Positions 20,396-30,879 of a DNA stretch of 64,000 nt are shown piece by piece. Below the pieces are notes generated by a model. It was given only the letters and a program-made list of their open reading frames with translations, ran no database searches and was not told the DNA's origin. A program made the translations under genes and the position numbers. The stretch comes from Ascarosepion bandense (taxonomy: Eukaryota; Mollusca; Cephalopoda; Sepiida; Sepiidae), in contig JBBBDQ010001294.1 in NCBI GenBank assembly GCA_037127315.1, forward strand, positions 2,267,001 to 2,331,000, read 5' to 3'. Each line of letters starts with the position of its first letter. Within the stretch, counting starts at the first letter, position 1.

Positions 20396-20654
20396 GAGCT
20401 ATGAAGGCTGGGAAAAGGCAAAACCAACTGTTTGAGATAAGAAGACAATGAAGAAAGCAGGGAGAGCAATGTCAGGCCTGTATTAATCATTCCAGTTTCA
20501 TCTGTCAGACCTGCAGAAGAGAGTGTCATGCAAGGATTAGTCTTGTAAGCAATTCCAAAAATTGCATTATATTGCAAGATAAATAGATGTGTACGACTAC
20601 TACTTATTTGCATTATTTCTATTTTTTTTGTTCAATTGGTTTTAAGTAGATGAT
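20396..20654. other. No recognisable feature
   Basis: A minus-strand open frame (to 20613) overlaps the SINE-C fragment but has no domain I recognise. Confidence 0.4.
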
Positions 20655-21310
20655 CATGGCTCTCCACATCCTCCTGTCCCTTGTTGCTCTTAATATATTT
20701 TATCATGTTATTTCTCTCAAACATTTGTTTATACTCATCAAGTATGTCAAGCTCTATTTTCCCATCTCTCTTTCTCTTGTGAGCATCAGATTCTCCAAGT
20801 CCTCCTCACTGATATTATGCATAAATTTCCTTTTTGTTTCTTTTATCTCCAAAACCTTACATGTTCGGTCTTCTAGTATTTTCAGCATCCTTCTGTAGAA
20901 CCTCATTTCTTTCGCTTCGAGTTTTTCCTTCATTTTTGAGGTGATTGTCCAGCATTCACTGCCATATAGGAAGACATAACAGTCCACTAATCTTTTCTTT
21001 GTTTCCAACAAAATTTTTCTGTTTCTCAATACTCTACTCATTATTTGGAATGTGTCCTTGGCTATGCCAATACGAATTTAGATCTCAGTGTCGCACTTTT
21101 TCTCTTCTGTTAGAAAACTTCCCAAATATTTAAATTTCTGTACCTGCTTGATTTTAGCATCCCCAGCCTGTAGTTTGCCTTTTGGGCTCCTCTTTTTGCT
21201 GATGAACATGCATTCAGTTTTTTCATGTAGTTTATGTTTAGACCTTTCATCTTACTTAGGATGTCTTGTAGTTTCCTTTCCGTGTCTGCTGAAAGTATTT
21301 CATATCAAAC
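20655..21310 (-). pseudogene. LINE-C 3' fragment
   Basis: Minus-strand frame 21041-20754 reads 'VLRNRKILLETKKRLVDCYV', 'YGSECWTITSKMKEKLEAKE' and 'MRFYRRMLKI'. This is the highly recurrent C-terminal region of a non-LTR retrotransposon ORF2, often annotated as endonuclease-reverse transcriptase. Upstream sequence to 21310 gives the preceding part in other frames. The terminus 'ctccacatcctcctgtccct' (near 20660) matches the other LINE-C 3' ends. This copy is the longest open LINE-C frame in the window but is truncated and shifted. Confidence 0.75.
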
Positions 21311-21799
21311 ACTTCAACAACAAGCGCTTTGCAGTGTAAGGGAAGAAACTCTTATATTACACAAATAAGGTAACGAAATATCTTCTAAGGGAAGTAACTC
21401 TATATTCTTTTTTTATTGGTTATTGCCCTTTTCTAATTTTAACTACCGTTCTTTTGTTTTTATTTTTCTTACCTTTTAATTGCTGTTCTTCCCCGACCCA
21501 ACCTGAACCCTGGTGATAGCATCTGTTAGGGCTCCAGCTTTTAGCAAATAGTCAACTCTCCCAAACTGGCCTCAAAACCATATGAAAGTATAAAAATACA
21601 TTTTTATAGTAAAAATACCAGCAGTAAATTTTCAAAGTTACAAAAATTTATCAACATTACATTTTGAAAAAGACATTACTAATGCTTCAAAGAAAATTAA
21701 ATTTTGACATTAAACTGATTTTTAAGGAGTTGATATGCCACTCAACAAATAAAAGTTTTTAAAGCAAAATGACCAGGAATAAATTTTATCTGTAGTTGT
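21311..21799. other. No recognisable feature
   Basis: Contains 'aagggaagaaactct' and 'aagggaagtaactct' as a short direct repeat (21339, 21388). Otherwise unassigned. Confidence 0.45.
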
Positions 21800-22165
21800 A
21801 GGCATAGGAAGATTGATATTACATACCAACTGTGAACACTTCTCTTTATTTCTAATGAGATTTTCCTATATTTAAAAAAATATTTTGTGCAATTTTTGGG
21901 AGATATCATTCATAATTTCAATGAGTATTTGGATTTCGATGTAATATTTTATGTCGTCTTCATAAGCAGTGTATCTGATTTATAACCTCAATTTATTTTT
22001 ATTTTCAGCTCTTTTGTCAAATTGTAGAATAAATTTGCAAGGTAAATTTAGGAAAAGGAAAAGTTAAAACTTATTCCAAAATTAAATTTATTTTCAGTTT
22101 TTCCTGTTATCAATTTCTACATATTGGAACAATGTTGGGAAAATTGGAAAAAAAATTATATAGTT
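21800..22165 (+). repeat. Direct repeat, copy 2
   Basis: Counterpart of 19640-20035. It lacks the LINE-C piece at the left end and starts directly with 'ataggaagattgat'. Confidence 0.75.
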
Positions 22166-22254
22166 TTCATCCTTTAAAATGTTTTCATCAGACTAAAATC
22201 ATGTTATGGATGGAATTATATATCTGTAAAGAGGAATATAATTGAAATAGTACT
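22166..22254. other. PLE-like 'ctgatgaaaac' motif on the minus strand
   Basis: On the minus strand near 22195-22160 'ctgatgaaaacattttaaag' is followed by 'gatgaaaac'. It resembles a retroelement end but helix II cannot form. Confidence 0.3.
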
Positions 22255-22495
22255 AGTAATAGTAATGATATATTCCATTGTTATGCTCACAGTTAACGTA
22301 ACAGATTATTTTGTTATTCACCTTAAATTATTGAGGCAAGCTCTTCCTTTCCTTTTGTTTGAAGTAACATGGGATTACAACACTATGATTCTGAGGTTAT
22401 TTTCTTCTCAAGTAAGGTGTACTATCCATTTTAGTTGTTGCTCCTGTTGAAAGTCCTCAGGTGATGTGGTTTCTGTTATTTGGTACAGGTCTTTC
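22255..22495 (+). repeat. R1 copy
   Basis: 'ctgttatttggtacag', 'gtgatgtggtttct' and 'actatccattttagttgttg' match R1 at 1250-1370. The part around 'ttttgtttgaagtaac' matches the block before it. Confidence 0.6.
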
Positions 22496-22739
22496 TTTGT
22501 GATTCTGTAGTGCCTGTCCTGAAGGTTTCGCAAAAGAATGGTCTTTGACAAAATGCACAAAACTTTACTCAAAGCTTTTTTTCACCATTTTCACCATTAG
22601 AAAGTGGTTGTATATAGCTGAGATATTTCTGAATGAGTGTAGAACCATGCATGACATCCATAGGAAAGTCTCAATCTGACAAGGCTATTTAAGAAAATGA
22701 ATCGAGTTTTCAGGCTAATGTTTTAGTTTTGTAGCAATT
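22496..22739. other. No recognisable feature
   Basis: Short unassigned spacer. Confidence 0.4.
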
Positions 22740-25065
22740 AGTGGCATTGAGCAAAACTATATTGGTGTATCATATACTATATTCAATTTCCTTATCACAT
22801 AAACTAAATTTCTTTCATTGGCCTCTGGGTGGAAAAACAGGATCAATGACTTCTATTAAATACATGATAATAGGTATTACCTTTATATTCAAGATTATTT
22901 TTATCCCAAATAGGAATACCTATGTCATCAGCATAGCCCTACTCATCAAGAGTACATTAGCCTTGGGAAGGAAAAGAGTATCACTGGTTCTATTAGATAT
23001 TTTATGAAGGGTATTGATCTTTTTTTCAAGATCATTTTTATACCAACTATAAATATCTATGTCACCATCATAGCCCTGTTCATCATTAGTAAATTTCATC
23101 AGAGAGGGAAAACAGGATCACTGATTTCTATTAGATACTTGATAATAGGTCTAGACTATTTGTTTAAATTCATTTTTTATCTACAAAATTAATATCTATG
23201 ACATCAGCATAGCCCTGTCCATCATCAGTACATTGGCACTGGGAAGGAAAACAAGATCACTGACTTCTATAAGATACTTGATCATGGGTATTGATTTTTG
23301 TTCAAGATCATTTTCATCCTAAATATGAATACCTATGTCAACAGTATAGCCCTAGATACATTGGCATCAAGAAGGAAATCAAGATCACTGGTGTCTTTTA
23401 GATATTTGGTGAAAGGTATTGTCTTTTTGTTCAAGATCATTTTTATTCCAACTATGAACATCTACATCATCAGCATAGCCATGTTAATCATCAGTACATT
23501 GGCCTTGGGAGGGAAAACAAAGACTTCTATTAGATATTTGATGAAGAGTATAAATCTTTAGATCAAGATCATTTTTATCCCAAATATGATTACCTATATC
23601 ATCAGCACAGCCCTACTTATCATGAGTATATTGGACTCTGGGTGAGAAAACAGGATCAATGACTTCTACTAGATACATGATAACAGGTATTAACTTTTTG
23701 TTCAAGATCATTTTTATCCCAATTATGAATACCTATATCATCAGCACAGCCCTACTTATCATGAGTATATTGGACTCTGGGTGAGAAAACAGGATCAATG
23801 ACTTCTACTAGATACATGATAACAGGTATTAACTTTTTGTTCAAGATCATTTTTATCCTAATTATGAATACCTATATCATCAGCACAGCCCTACTTATCA
23901 TGAGTATATTGGACTCTGGGTGAGAAAACAGGATCAATGACTTCTACTAGATACATGATAACAGGTATTAACTTTTTGTTCAAAATTATTTTTATCCCAA
24001 ATATGAATACCTATTTCATCAGCATAGCTCACTTCATCATCAGTACATTGGCCTCACATAGGAAAACTGGGTCACTGACTTTTATTAGACACTTGATAAT
24101 GACTAACTCAACTATGAATACTTATGTCAACAGCACTGCCTACTTCATATTGCCTACCTCAGTACATTGATCTCAGGAGGGAAAACAGGATCACTGACTT
24201 TTATTACATATTTGTTAACGAGCATTGATCTTTTGTTCAAAATTATTCTTATTCCAACCATAAATACCTATGTCATCAGCATAGCCCACCTCATCATCAG
24301 TATATTGTCCTTAAGTGGTAAAACAGGATCACTGGCTTCTATTAAATATCTGATAATGGGTATTGACATTTTGTTCATGATCATTTTCATTCCAATTATG
24401 AATACCTAATATCATCAGCTAGGCCCTGTTGATCCCAAGAGGGAACACATGATCACTGACTTCTGTTAGATACATGATGATGGGTATTAACTTTTTGTTG
24501 AAAATCATTTTTATACCAAATATGAATACATATGTTATCAGCAAAGTGCTATTCATCATCAGAACTTTGGCCTTGGGTGAGAAAACAGAATCACTGATTT
24601 CTATTAGATAATTGATAATAGGTATCAACATTTTTTCAAGATCATTTTTTGTCTCAAATATGAATATCTATGTCATCAGCATAGCCATATTTATCATCAG
24701 TGCATTGTCCTTTGGAAGGAAAACAATATCACTACCTTTTTGTCCAAAATCATGTTTGTCCCAAATTTTAATTCCTATGTCATCAGTATAGCCCTGTTCC
24801 CTATTAGTACATTGGTCTCGGAATGGAAAACAGGATCACTGATTTCTATTAGTTATTTGATATTGGGTATTGACTCTTTGTTCAAGATCATTTTTGTCAC
24901 AACTATGAATACCTATGTCATCAGCATAGTTATACTCATCATCAGTACATTAGCCTTGGGATGAAAAACAATATCAGTGACTTCTGTTAGATACTTGATA
25001 ATGGGTATTGACTTTTTGTTCAATATCAGTTTTATCCCAACTGTGAATATCTATGTTATCAGCAT
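22740..25065 (+). repeat. 139-bp satellite, about 16 copies
   Basis: The unit runs 'gatcactgacttctattaga' - 'tattgactttttgttcaaga' - 'tcatttttatccc' - 'atgaatacctatgtcatcag' - 'catagccc' - 'cagtacattggcc'. Three central units (about 23560-23990) are almost identical with an exact 139-bp period. Outer units are diverged and vary in length, as expected if the centre was homogenised recently. The array ends directly at a LINE-B fragment. Confidence 0.88.
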
Positions 25066-25366
25066 GGACTTGATGGTATCACTGTAGCATTCATTAAGAA
25101 TTGTGCTTCCAAACTGGCTTCTGTTCTCTCTACCTTGCTGCCTTCTGCTTTCCTGCCTGCTGGAAGTCATAAAAAATTGCTCTAGTTTTGAAAACTCTGG
25201 TGAGATAACCTTCCAACTATAACCTATTAACCTTCTTTTCTGGTAAACTTTTAGAAGCCCTATGCTGAATTAATTCATCTCTCATTACAGGACCTTTTCT
25301 CAGACAAGCAATATGACCTTCATTTCTCCAGCTCAGCTGCTGATGTACTGACAATAATTACATAAA
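25066..25366 (+). pseudogene. LINE-B reverse transcriptase N-terminal fragment
   Basis: Mixed frames give 'DGITVAFIKNCASKLASVLS' and then 'NYNLLTFFSGKLLEAL', matching the region 'DGIPVIVLKNC...NYRPISLLPILGKVFE' of LINE-B relatives. It is cut at the right by the 5S-derived SINE. Confidence 0.55.
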
Positions 25367-25745
25367 GAGTCCATCATGCCCTGGAAACATTGATTTCTGT
25401 ATGATCAATGAAGCTAAGAAGCATCTATTCTGGCCAGTACTTAGATGAGTGACCACTTGGTAAGCTTGGATGTACAGGTGATGTAATAGGTAATAATTGC
25501 TCAAAATTGCTAATCATGGCACAAAGTTCCAATTACTGTTTGGTTCTTTATATTCATTAATGCACAAATAATGCAAGTTAATAATTGTATCACTAAACCA
25601 TTATTATCTAAAAACAGCATTTCTTATAATCTAAAAAACTTTCTGGCTTCAATTTAACCACAAAGTGTTAAGTGATATAAAATGATCACTCAATCAAGTA
25701 GGGTAATTGACCCTTGCTTTGCTGTAAGATCTTCTTGTAGCTTAA
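25367..25745 (+). mobile_element. 5S rRNA-tRNA composite SINE, diverged copy
   Basis: A 5S-like first part (about 25367-25470: 'tgtatgatcaatgaagctaa', 'cttagatgagtgaccacttg') is joined to a tRNA-like second part ('ggtgatgtaataggtaataa', 'aaagttccaat'), in the same order as at 36454-36720. The 3' part (25588-25745) is repeated at 29449-29607, which fixes the end at 'cttcttgtagctt'. Box sequences are decayed. Confidence 0.72.
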
Positions 25746-26128
25746 TAGTAAAGCATGCTTGGCTAGAAAGTGTTATTCTCAATAAAGATTGGACTACACA
25801 TTGAATTCCTGTTGTGATGCACATTTTCTTTATTACATCTACAATAATACTTCTTCAAGTATTTTCAGCCATTTTTTTTATGTTTTATACTCATTTGGGG
25901 ATTATTTACACAGATTTGTTTGTTTTCTGCAATAAATTTATTTTAGTTCTGGTTGCTTATTTGCTCCCCTTGTTTGCCTTTTTCAATTTTGCCATTTTGA
26001 TTATTGTTGTCCCAATGAATGTTTCTGCAAAAATGAATGTTTCTGTTGGACAAAAAAAAAATGTCCCTTTAAAAAAATCATTTCTTTCATCTTCAAAGCC
26101 ATTCATTTTGTGGTACAAAATTGTTGTT

Positions 26129-26130
<2 letters not shown>
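25746..26130. other. No recognisable feature
   Basis: An open frame from 25814 is hydrophobic but has no family resemblance and runs into a TA array. I treat it as spurious. Confidence 0.45.

Positions 26131-26170
<40 letters not shown>
26131..26170. repeat. (TA)n
   Basis: Twenty TA dinucleotides directly abutting the MITE. Confidence 0.97.
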
Positions 26171-26173
<3 letters not shown>

Positions 26174-26437
26174 GAAAAGTAAACATATCATTTAAATTGG
26201 TTATAAATTGTAATTAATTTCTAGCTAAATTAACTCATTTCATTTGATCACATTATATTCTTTCCATTCAGTACAAATATTTTCCTGAAAAAATATTTTA
26301 CAGGAAAATATTTGTACTGAATAGAATGAATATAGTGTGGTCTGATGAAATGAGCTAATTTAGACTTATAATTTATAACCAATCTAATTTAGACTTATAA
26401 TTTATAACCAATCTAAATGATCTGTTGAGTTTTCCTT
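26171..26437. mobile_element. Palindromic MITE (foldback)
   Basis: The two halves are inverted copies over almost the full length. The outer ends are 'aaggaaaagtaaacatatca' and the complement of 'gatctgttgagttttccttt'. The centre is 'cctgaaaaaatattttacagg' with a perfect flank of about 25 bp each side. The right half has an internal duplication of about 28 bp ('ctaatttagacttataattt'). TA flanks both ends, consistent with a Tc1/mariner-type TA target, although the left TA is part of an array. Confidence 0.78.
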
Positions 26438-26484
26438 TATAAATATCATATTGCTCTGGAAAACATCCACTGAGCTCTTTTTAG

Positions 26485-26767
26485 CATGTATATTATCATT
26501 ATACATGCCCAATAGCTGAGAGTGTTCTAATTCATTGCTGAATGAACGATGCATAGATACTAGAGTAGCTACTGTTTTTCAAAGTCTACCATTCTTCCAG
26601 AGTGCTCAGTCAGGGTGTGAGAGCATAAATAGTCATCCGCAGACAGATCTGTTTTGCTGTATCACAGCTCAGCAGTACAGTTAGACTCTGATTGCTTTTT
26701 AATCCAGGACTGAAACCCGACTGAATTAGCGTCAGTTGGCGATTCTACCTCTGAGCTACGGGCAGCA
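26485..26767 (-). mobile_element. SINE-H, complete order: tRNA head, hammerhead, tail
   Basis: On the minus strand the head (26767-26702) has an A box 'tagctcagaggtagaatcg' and a B box 'gggtttcagtcc'. The hammerhead region (26686-26638) follows, then a tail of about 150 bp, ending in the inverted repeat 'gcatgtata...tatacatgc' (26484-26509). This copy defines the order of the family; the copies at 3622-3842 and 3863-3978 are partial. A tRNA-derived promoter joined to a self-cleaving ribozyme resembles Sm-alpha SINEs of schistosomes in principle. Confidence 0.8.
26638..26686 (-). ncRNA. Decayed hammerhead of SINE-H
   Basis: Helix II GCUGU/ACAGC is perfect, and helix III ACAGAUCUGU plus GUC are identical to the 3634 copy. 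Helix I is CUGUA/UGCGG with two G-U pairs. The core reads CUGCUGA (A6 changed) and GAAA reads AAAA (G12 changed), so it should not cleave. Confidence 0.65.
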
Positions 26768-27079
26768 ATATCTTTTATTAAATACGGCCAACAATGAAGA
26801 TTTCATGATTTTTAACTATATTTTTCCAGCATTCTTACATTTTTTCATTTTGTACCTAAATATTCCATAATTTCTATTGTCCCAAGCACTTTTGGTAAAT
26901 TTGGTAGCCATTGTCAAGGGTGTTTTGTTTCAAGTGTTATTTTTACCTCATATTTTGAAAATCACATTCTAATTTTTTTGTGTTCATTTGAATAGGAGCC
27001 TTCATTCATGCTGCATGTGGCTAGAAATCATGTAAGCATCTATCTGTTTAAAAAGAACTTAACATTCAACTCTCCTCAA

Positions 27080-27415
27080 CAACACATGGCCCAATGAATA
27101 AAAGCATTGGTTGGACTTGACGCAAAAGGTTATGTGTTCAAGACCTGGCTATATGTGAGCAAAGATTTGGAGAGCTGAATTATTGGAGATTACTTAGACA
27201 TCCAGAATAGGCATACTATGTAGAACTAGAGCAATCTACCTTGGTAGAGGAAATAAAGGGTTCAATTTAAAATTCCAATCATCTGAAGAAGGCTGGAGCA
27301 TACAACAGCCAAAATGTTCTAAATATGGCACCAAAGATGAGGACAACTGTCCAAACAATGTAAATAGTATAAATAATTACAATACCTCATCTTAAAAATA
27401 CAGACAAACACTAAT
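27080..27415 (+). mobile_element. SINE-C, full length, with hammerhead-like core
   Basis: The tRNA-like head (about 27085-27165) has 'atggcccaatgaataaaagc' (A-box region) and 'gtgttcaagacctgg' (B box). A body with 'gacatccagaata' and 'gaactagagcaatctac' follows, then CTGAAGA (27283-27289) with helix II candidate GGCUG/CAGCC, AAAAU where GAAAC is expected, and the tail 'aaagatgaggacaactgtcc'. Relatives lie at 11245, 20245, 33665, 33868 and 41190-42170. Confidence 0.72.
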
Positions 27416-27511
27416 TTTGTTTGGTCAATGAATGACCTTTGTTACCTGAATGGAAATGGTTGTTCTCACCATTACCATTTGCTTAGAAATAAAGACATGT
27501 ACCACAAAACT

Positions 27512-27814
27512 GGATGTGCATTGTGGTGCAGTGGATATCGGCTCGGAATATGAAATCGGGAAGCTGAATTCGAATTCCAGTTGAATTCATTGCATTCATT
27601 TATGCACAAATAACCTTGGGAAAGGTATCAATTCATCTATTCCTTCCAGTTATGGGTTAAATAATAGGACAGATTGGGTTCTATAGCTTTGGCAACCAGT
27701 TTACTGCAGAAAGCAATGCCAACCTACTGTGGGATAATCTTCTGCCCAGTCAGTCATGTCTCTTTTGAGACATGATTGCCCAAGCATGTATCACATATGG
27801 CACTTAACTGACTG
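27512..27814 (+). mobile_element. SINE-1 with 11-bp target-site duplication
   Basis: A full copy is bounded by the direct repeat 'accacaaaact' at 27501-27511 and 27815-27825. This fixes the exact ends of the SINE-1 family: it starts 'ggatgtgcatt' and ends 'cacttaactgactg' with no A tail. Confidence 0.95.
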
Positions 27815-27959
27815 ACCACAAAACTCCAGTTTTTCTAAAATAAAAAAATGTGAAACTGCATAAAAATATTTTTACCAAATTTAATAAAACCTTGTTAAAT
27901 ATAAGGAATCAATATAACTAAATTGCTTAAATAAATGACAAAACTGTTAATCTTCATTT

Positions 27960-28365
27960 ATGTGCTGTGTCTGTTCAGAATGTAGGGATCATAGCCCTTC
28001 ATATCTTCCTCTCCTTTGTTGCTCTTAATGAGTTTTGTCTTTCTCCCAAAAACAGTTCTGCAATCCATTTACTCAATATGTCACACACTGTTTTCCCTGT
28101 CCCTCTTTCTATCCATCCTGTGAGTATCAAATTTTCCAAGCCCTTCTTCCTTATTACATGTTCTAGAAATTTCAACTGTCTTGTCCTGATGTTTAGAATA
28201 AGTTTCCTTTTCGTTTTTATTCATCTCTAATACATATCTTTGCTCACATGCTCAGACTATCCTGTCCTCTGCTTCATTGTGTAGAACCACATTTCTGCAG
28301 CCTAGATTCTCATCTTCATCTTTGAAATAGTTGTCCAGCATTCGCTGCTATTTAGTAGGACATAT
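27960..28365 (-). pseudogene. LINE-C 3' fragment
   Basis: 'cagaatgtagggatcatagc' near the 3' end, 'tgtgagtatcaaattttcca' and 'gttgtccagcattcgctgc' follow the LINE-C order on the minus strand. Frameshifts throughout; the left border is at about 28365. Confidence 0.65.
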
Positions 28366-28447
28366 ATTTGATTGGAATATTGCCTCTCATAGGAAGATCT
28401 TCAAAAGAGAAAAGCTTGTTTTGCCCAGCAACACTCATTTCTATAGA

Positions 28448-28935
28448 GTGATGTATCAGAGAGGGAAATATATTCACACACTTAGAGAGAGGAAAGAAAG
28501 ATTCATTCTTATATTGAGGGGAAGATAATTAGACAAACATGGATAAAGAAAAAGAGAAATAGTGATTCATATTCATGGAGAGAGAAGGGAAAAAGAAAAA
28601 GTACATAGATATAGAGGGAGAGGGAAATATATTCACTTTCTAAGAGAGAAGAAAGAAAGATTAATTCCTATATAGACGAAAAGATAGTGAGAGAAATAAG
28701 GATAAAGAATAACATAAATTGTGATTCATTTTCATGGAGAGAGAAGGAAAAGTACATGGATATAGAGGGAGAGGGAAATATACTCACACTCTTAGAGAGT
28801 GGAAGAAAGATTGATTCCTATATAGACAGAAACATAGTGAGAGAAATATGGATAAAGAAAAAGAGAAATAGTGATTCCTAGTCATAGAGAGAGAAGGGAA
28901 AAAGAAAAATACATAGATACAAAGGGAGAAGCAGA
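28448..28935. repeat. Purine-rich tandem repeat, three units of about 150-160 bp
   Basis: 'gagggaaatatattcac' recurs at 28461, 28620 and 28771 with 'agagaaatag/tgtgattca' and 'ggagagagaaggga' between. The strand is almost free of long pyrimidine runs. Similar purine arrays may form non-B structures. Confidence 0.82.
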
Positions 28936-29334
28936 TGGAAAGATAAACCGAGATAAATTGAGAGAATTATGTAAATCTGATTAGTTGTACTGATAAATGG
29001 AAACTTATGTTTTGTGGTCCTCTTAATTGAATTACACAGCAGCAGCCTTTGCCGTGACCACTGCATATAGAAAGCACTTTTTTTTCCTCAAGGGAGAGAA
29101 AAATCATATCTCTTTCCCTCGACCAACATTTCAATCCTTTACTCCGGTGATAAAGGCATTTGCAGTCAGTTGCATCTCCATTTGGGGATAGAAATGGCAG
29201 CTTTCATTGTGTGGAAATCCCAAGATATGCTTTTAAATAATTAACATCTCTTAATTAATTCAGAAGATTGCTATTTACAAAGATTTAAAAATCTGAGTAA
29301 ATAGAAATAAGACACAATGAATAATCTTCTTTTA
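28936..29334. other. No recognisable feature
   Basis: Unassigned sequence. Confidence 0.45.
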
Positions 29335-29732
29335 AGTGCTGTGTTACTTCAGGACGTATGTGATCATGGCTCTCTACATCTTCCTGTCTCTTGTACCTCT
29401 AAACTTTTGTCTTGGTATTTCTCCAAACCTTACTCTGCTATCTGAATTGTATCACTAAACCATTATTATCTAAAAACAGCATTTCTTATAATCTAAAAAA
29501 ACTTTCTGGTTTCAATTTACCCGCAAAGTGTTAAGTGATAGTAAATGATCACTCAATCAAGTACGGTAATTGACCCTTGCTTTGCTGTAAGAGCTTCTTG
29601 TAGCTTAAAACCATCAAGTATGTCACGTTCTGTTCTCCCATCATGCTTTTTCTCTATCTGCCCTGTGAGTATCAGATTCTCCAAGCCCTTTCTTTTTTTG
29701 TTTCCATTCTATCCAAAACTTCTTCATTAAAA
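29335..29732 (-). pseudogene. LINE-C fragment interrupted by a SINE piece
   Basis: Minus-strand LINE-C 3' end ('acttcaggacgtatgtgatc' near 29350) continues to about 29448, is interrupted by the 3' part of the 5S-type SINE (29449-29607), and resumes at 'ccatcaagtatgtcacg'. A second LINE-C begins at the (TTC)n run at 29733. Confidence 0.62.
29449..29607 (+). mobile_element. 3' part of the 5S-type SINE inserted in LINE-C
   Basis: Nearly identical to 25588-25745 ('ccattattatctaaaaacag', 'gatcactcaatcaagta', 'gcttcttgtagctt'). Its insertion between contiguous LINE-C sequences marks the 3' end of the SINE family. Confidence 0.75.
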
Positions 29733-30470
29733 TCTTCTTCTTCTTCTTCTTCTTCTTCTTCTTCTTCTTTATGAGCTGTCTCTCATCAGGACGTAGGCGA
29801 TCATGGATTTCCACTTGCCCCTGTCCCTTGTCACTTTTGACATTTTCCCTCTTGGTAACTCTCCCAAACTTCACTCTGCCATCTACCTGCTCAAAACTAT
29901 CAACTATGTCTCACGCTATTTTCTCCTGTCCTTCTTTCTCTCTATCCGTCCTGTGATGATCAGATTCTCCAAGCCTTCCTTTCTCATTACGCACTTCAGA
30001 AACCTCAGTTGTCTCTAAGTATAAGGTTCATTTTCGCTTGAATCCTTTCCGAAACCTCTTGTTTATATATTCGGTCCATGGTATCCCAAGCATCTTTCTA
30101 TTGAACCATAATTTTGTTGCTTCAATATTTCCTTCATCTTTGACGAGATCGTACATCATTCGCTGCCATATACGAGATCAGATATCACGTAAAAGTCCAG
30201 CATTCGCTTTTTTGTTTTCAATGAAATGTTCCTGTCTCTCAGTTCTCTACACAGGTTTTGGAATGCGTCCTTGGCCATGTCAATACGTCTTCGGATCTCA
30301 GTGTCGCATTTTCGTTCTCTGTTAAATCACTTCCTAGGTTTTTAATTTTGTCTACCTCCTTTACCTAACTATCTTCGACCTGTGGTTGGCATTTTGGGCT
30401 CCTCTTTTTACTGATTACCATGCATTCAGTTTTCATGTAGTTTATGTTTAATTCTTTCTTCCATATTTAT
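29733..30470 (-). pseudogene. LINE-C copy with (GAA)n tail
   Basis: On the minus strand the element ends in (GAA)n (29769-29733) after 'caggacgtaggcgatcatgg' region (complement). Inward it carries the usual blocks up to 30470 ('tggccatgtcaatacgtctt', 'gatctcagtgtcgcattttc'). It sits at the end of another LINE-C copy, so one inserted next to or into the other. A C14 run follows at 30481. Confidence 0.75.
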
Positions 30471-30494
30471 CTGTAAAACGCCCCCCCCCCCCCG

Positions 30495-30879
30495 CCTACC
30501 ACATCGACCTCGTACAAAATTATAAGACTGTATAGTACATGCTTCGTCAAGGTTTCATACATTTTTAATTCAGAGTTGTTCTTTTTTAAACAATTGCTAG
30601 AGATCCTAATCTTCTCTACTATTTAACAAAACCCTTAGCTGAGTGGTGCAGACAGATTTATATCATTCATTTTAGGACTCTACTTTGAAAAGAAAAGAAA
30701 AACAAATTGGGTGAAGAAGTACATTAAAAGTGATTTTTCAATAGTAATTTTAATGATGAATATGCAGCTACATTGGATGGATTTTATGGCTGGAATAGAG
30801 ATTGTCTTGCATGGAAATAATTAACTAACCCATCTTAAAAGATAAGTTGGAGTACTTGAATTTTAAAATTTTTTTTTTT
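30495..30879. other. No recognisable feature
   Basis: Unassigned AT-rich spacer between the C14 run and a LINE-B poly(T). Confidence 0.45.

Noticed and set aside
20251..20613. 120-residue minus frame
   Set aside because: Overlaps a SINE-C relic and shows no recognisable domain.
22160..22197. Minus-strand CTGATGA followed by GAAAAC as a hammerhead
   Set aside because: The segment between cannot form helix II, and no helix I pairing is seen.
25814..26182. 122-residue hydrophobic frame
   Set aside because: No family resemblance, runs into a TA array, and AT-rich DNA readily yields such frames.
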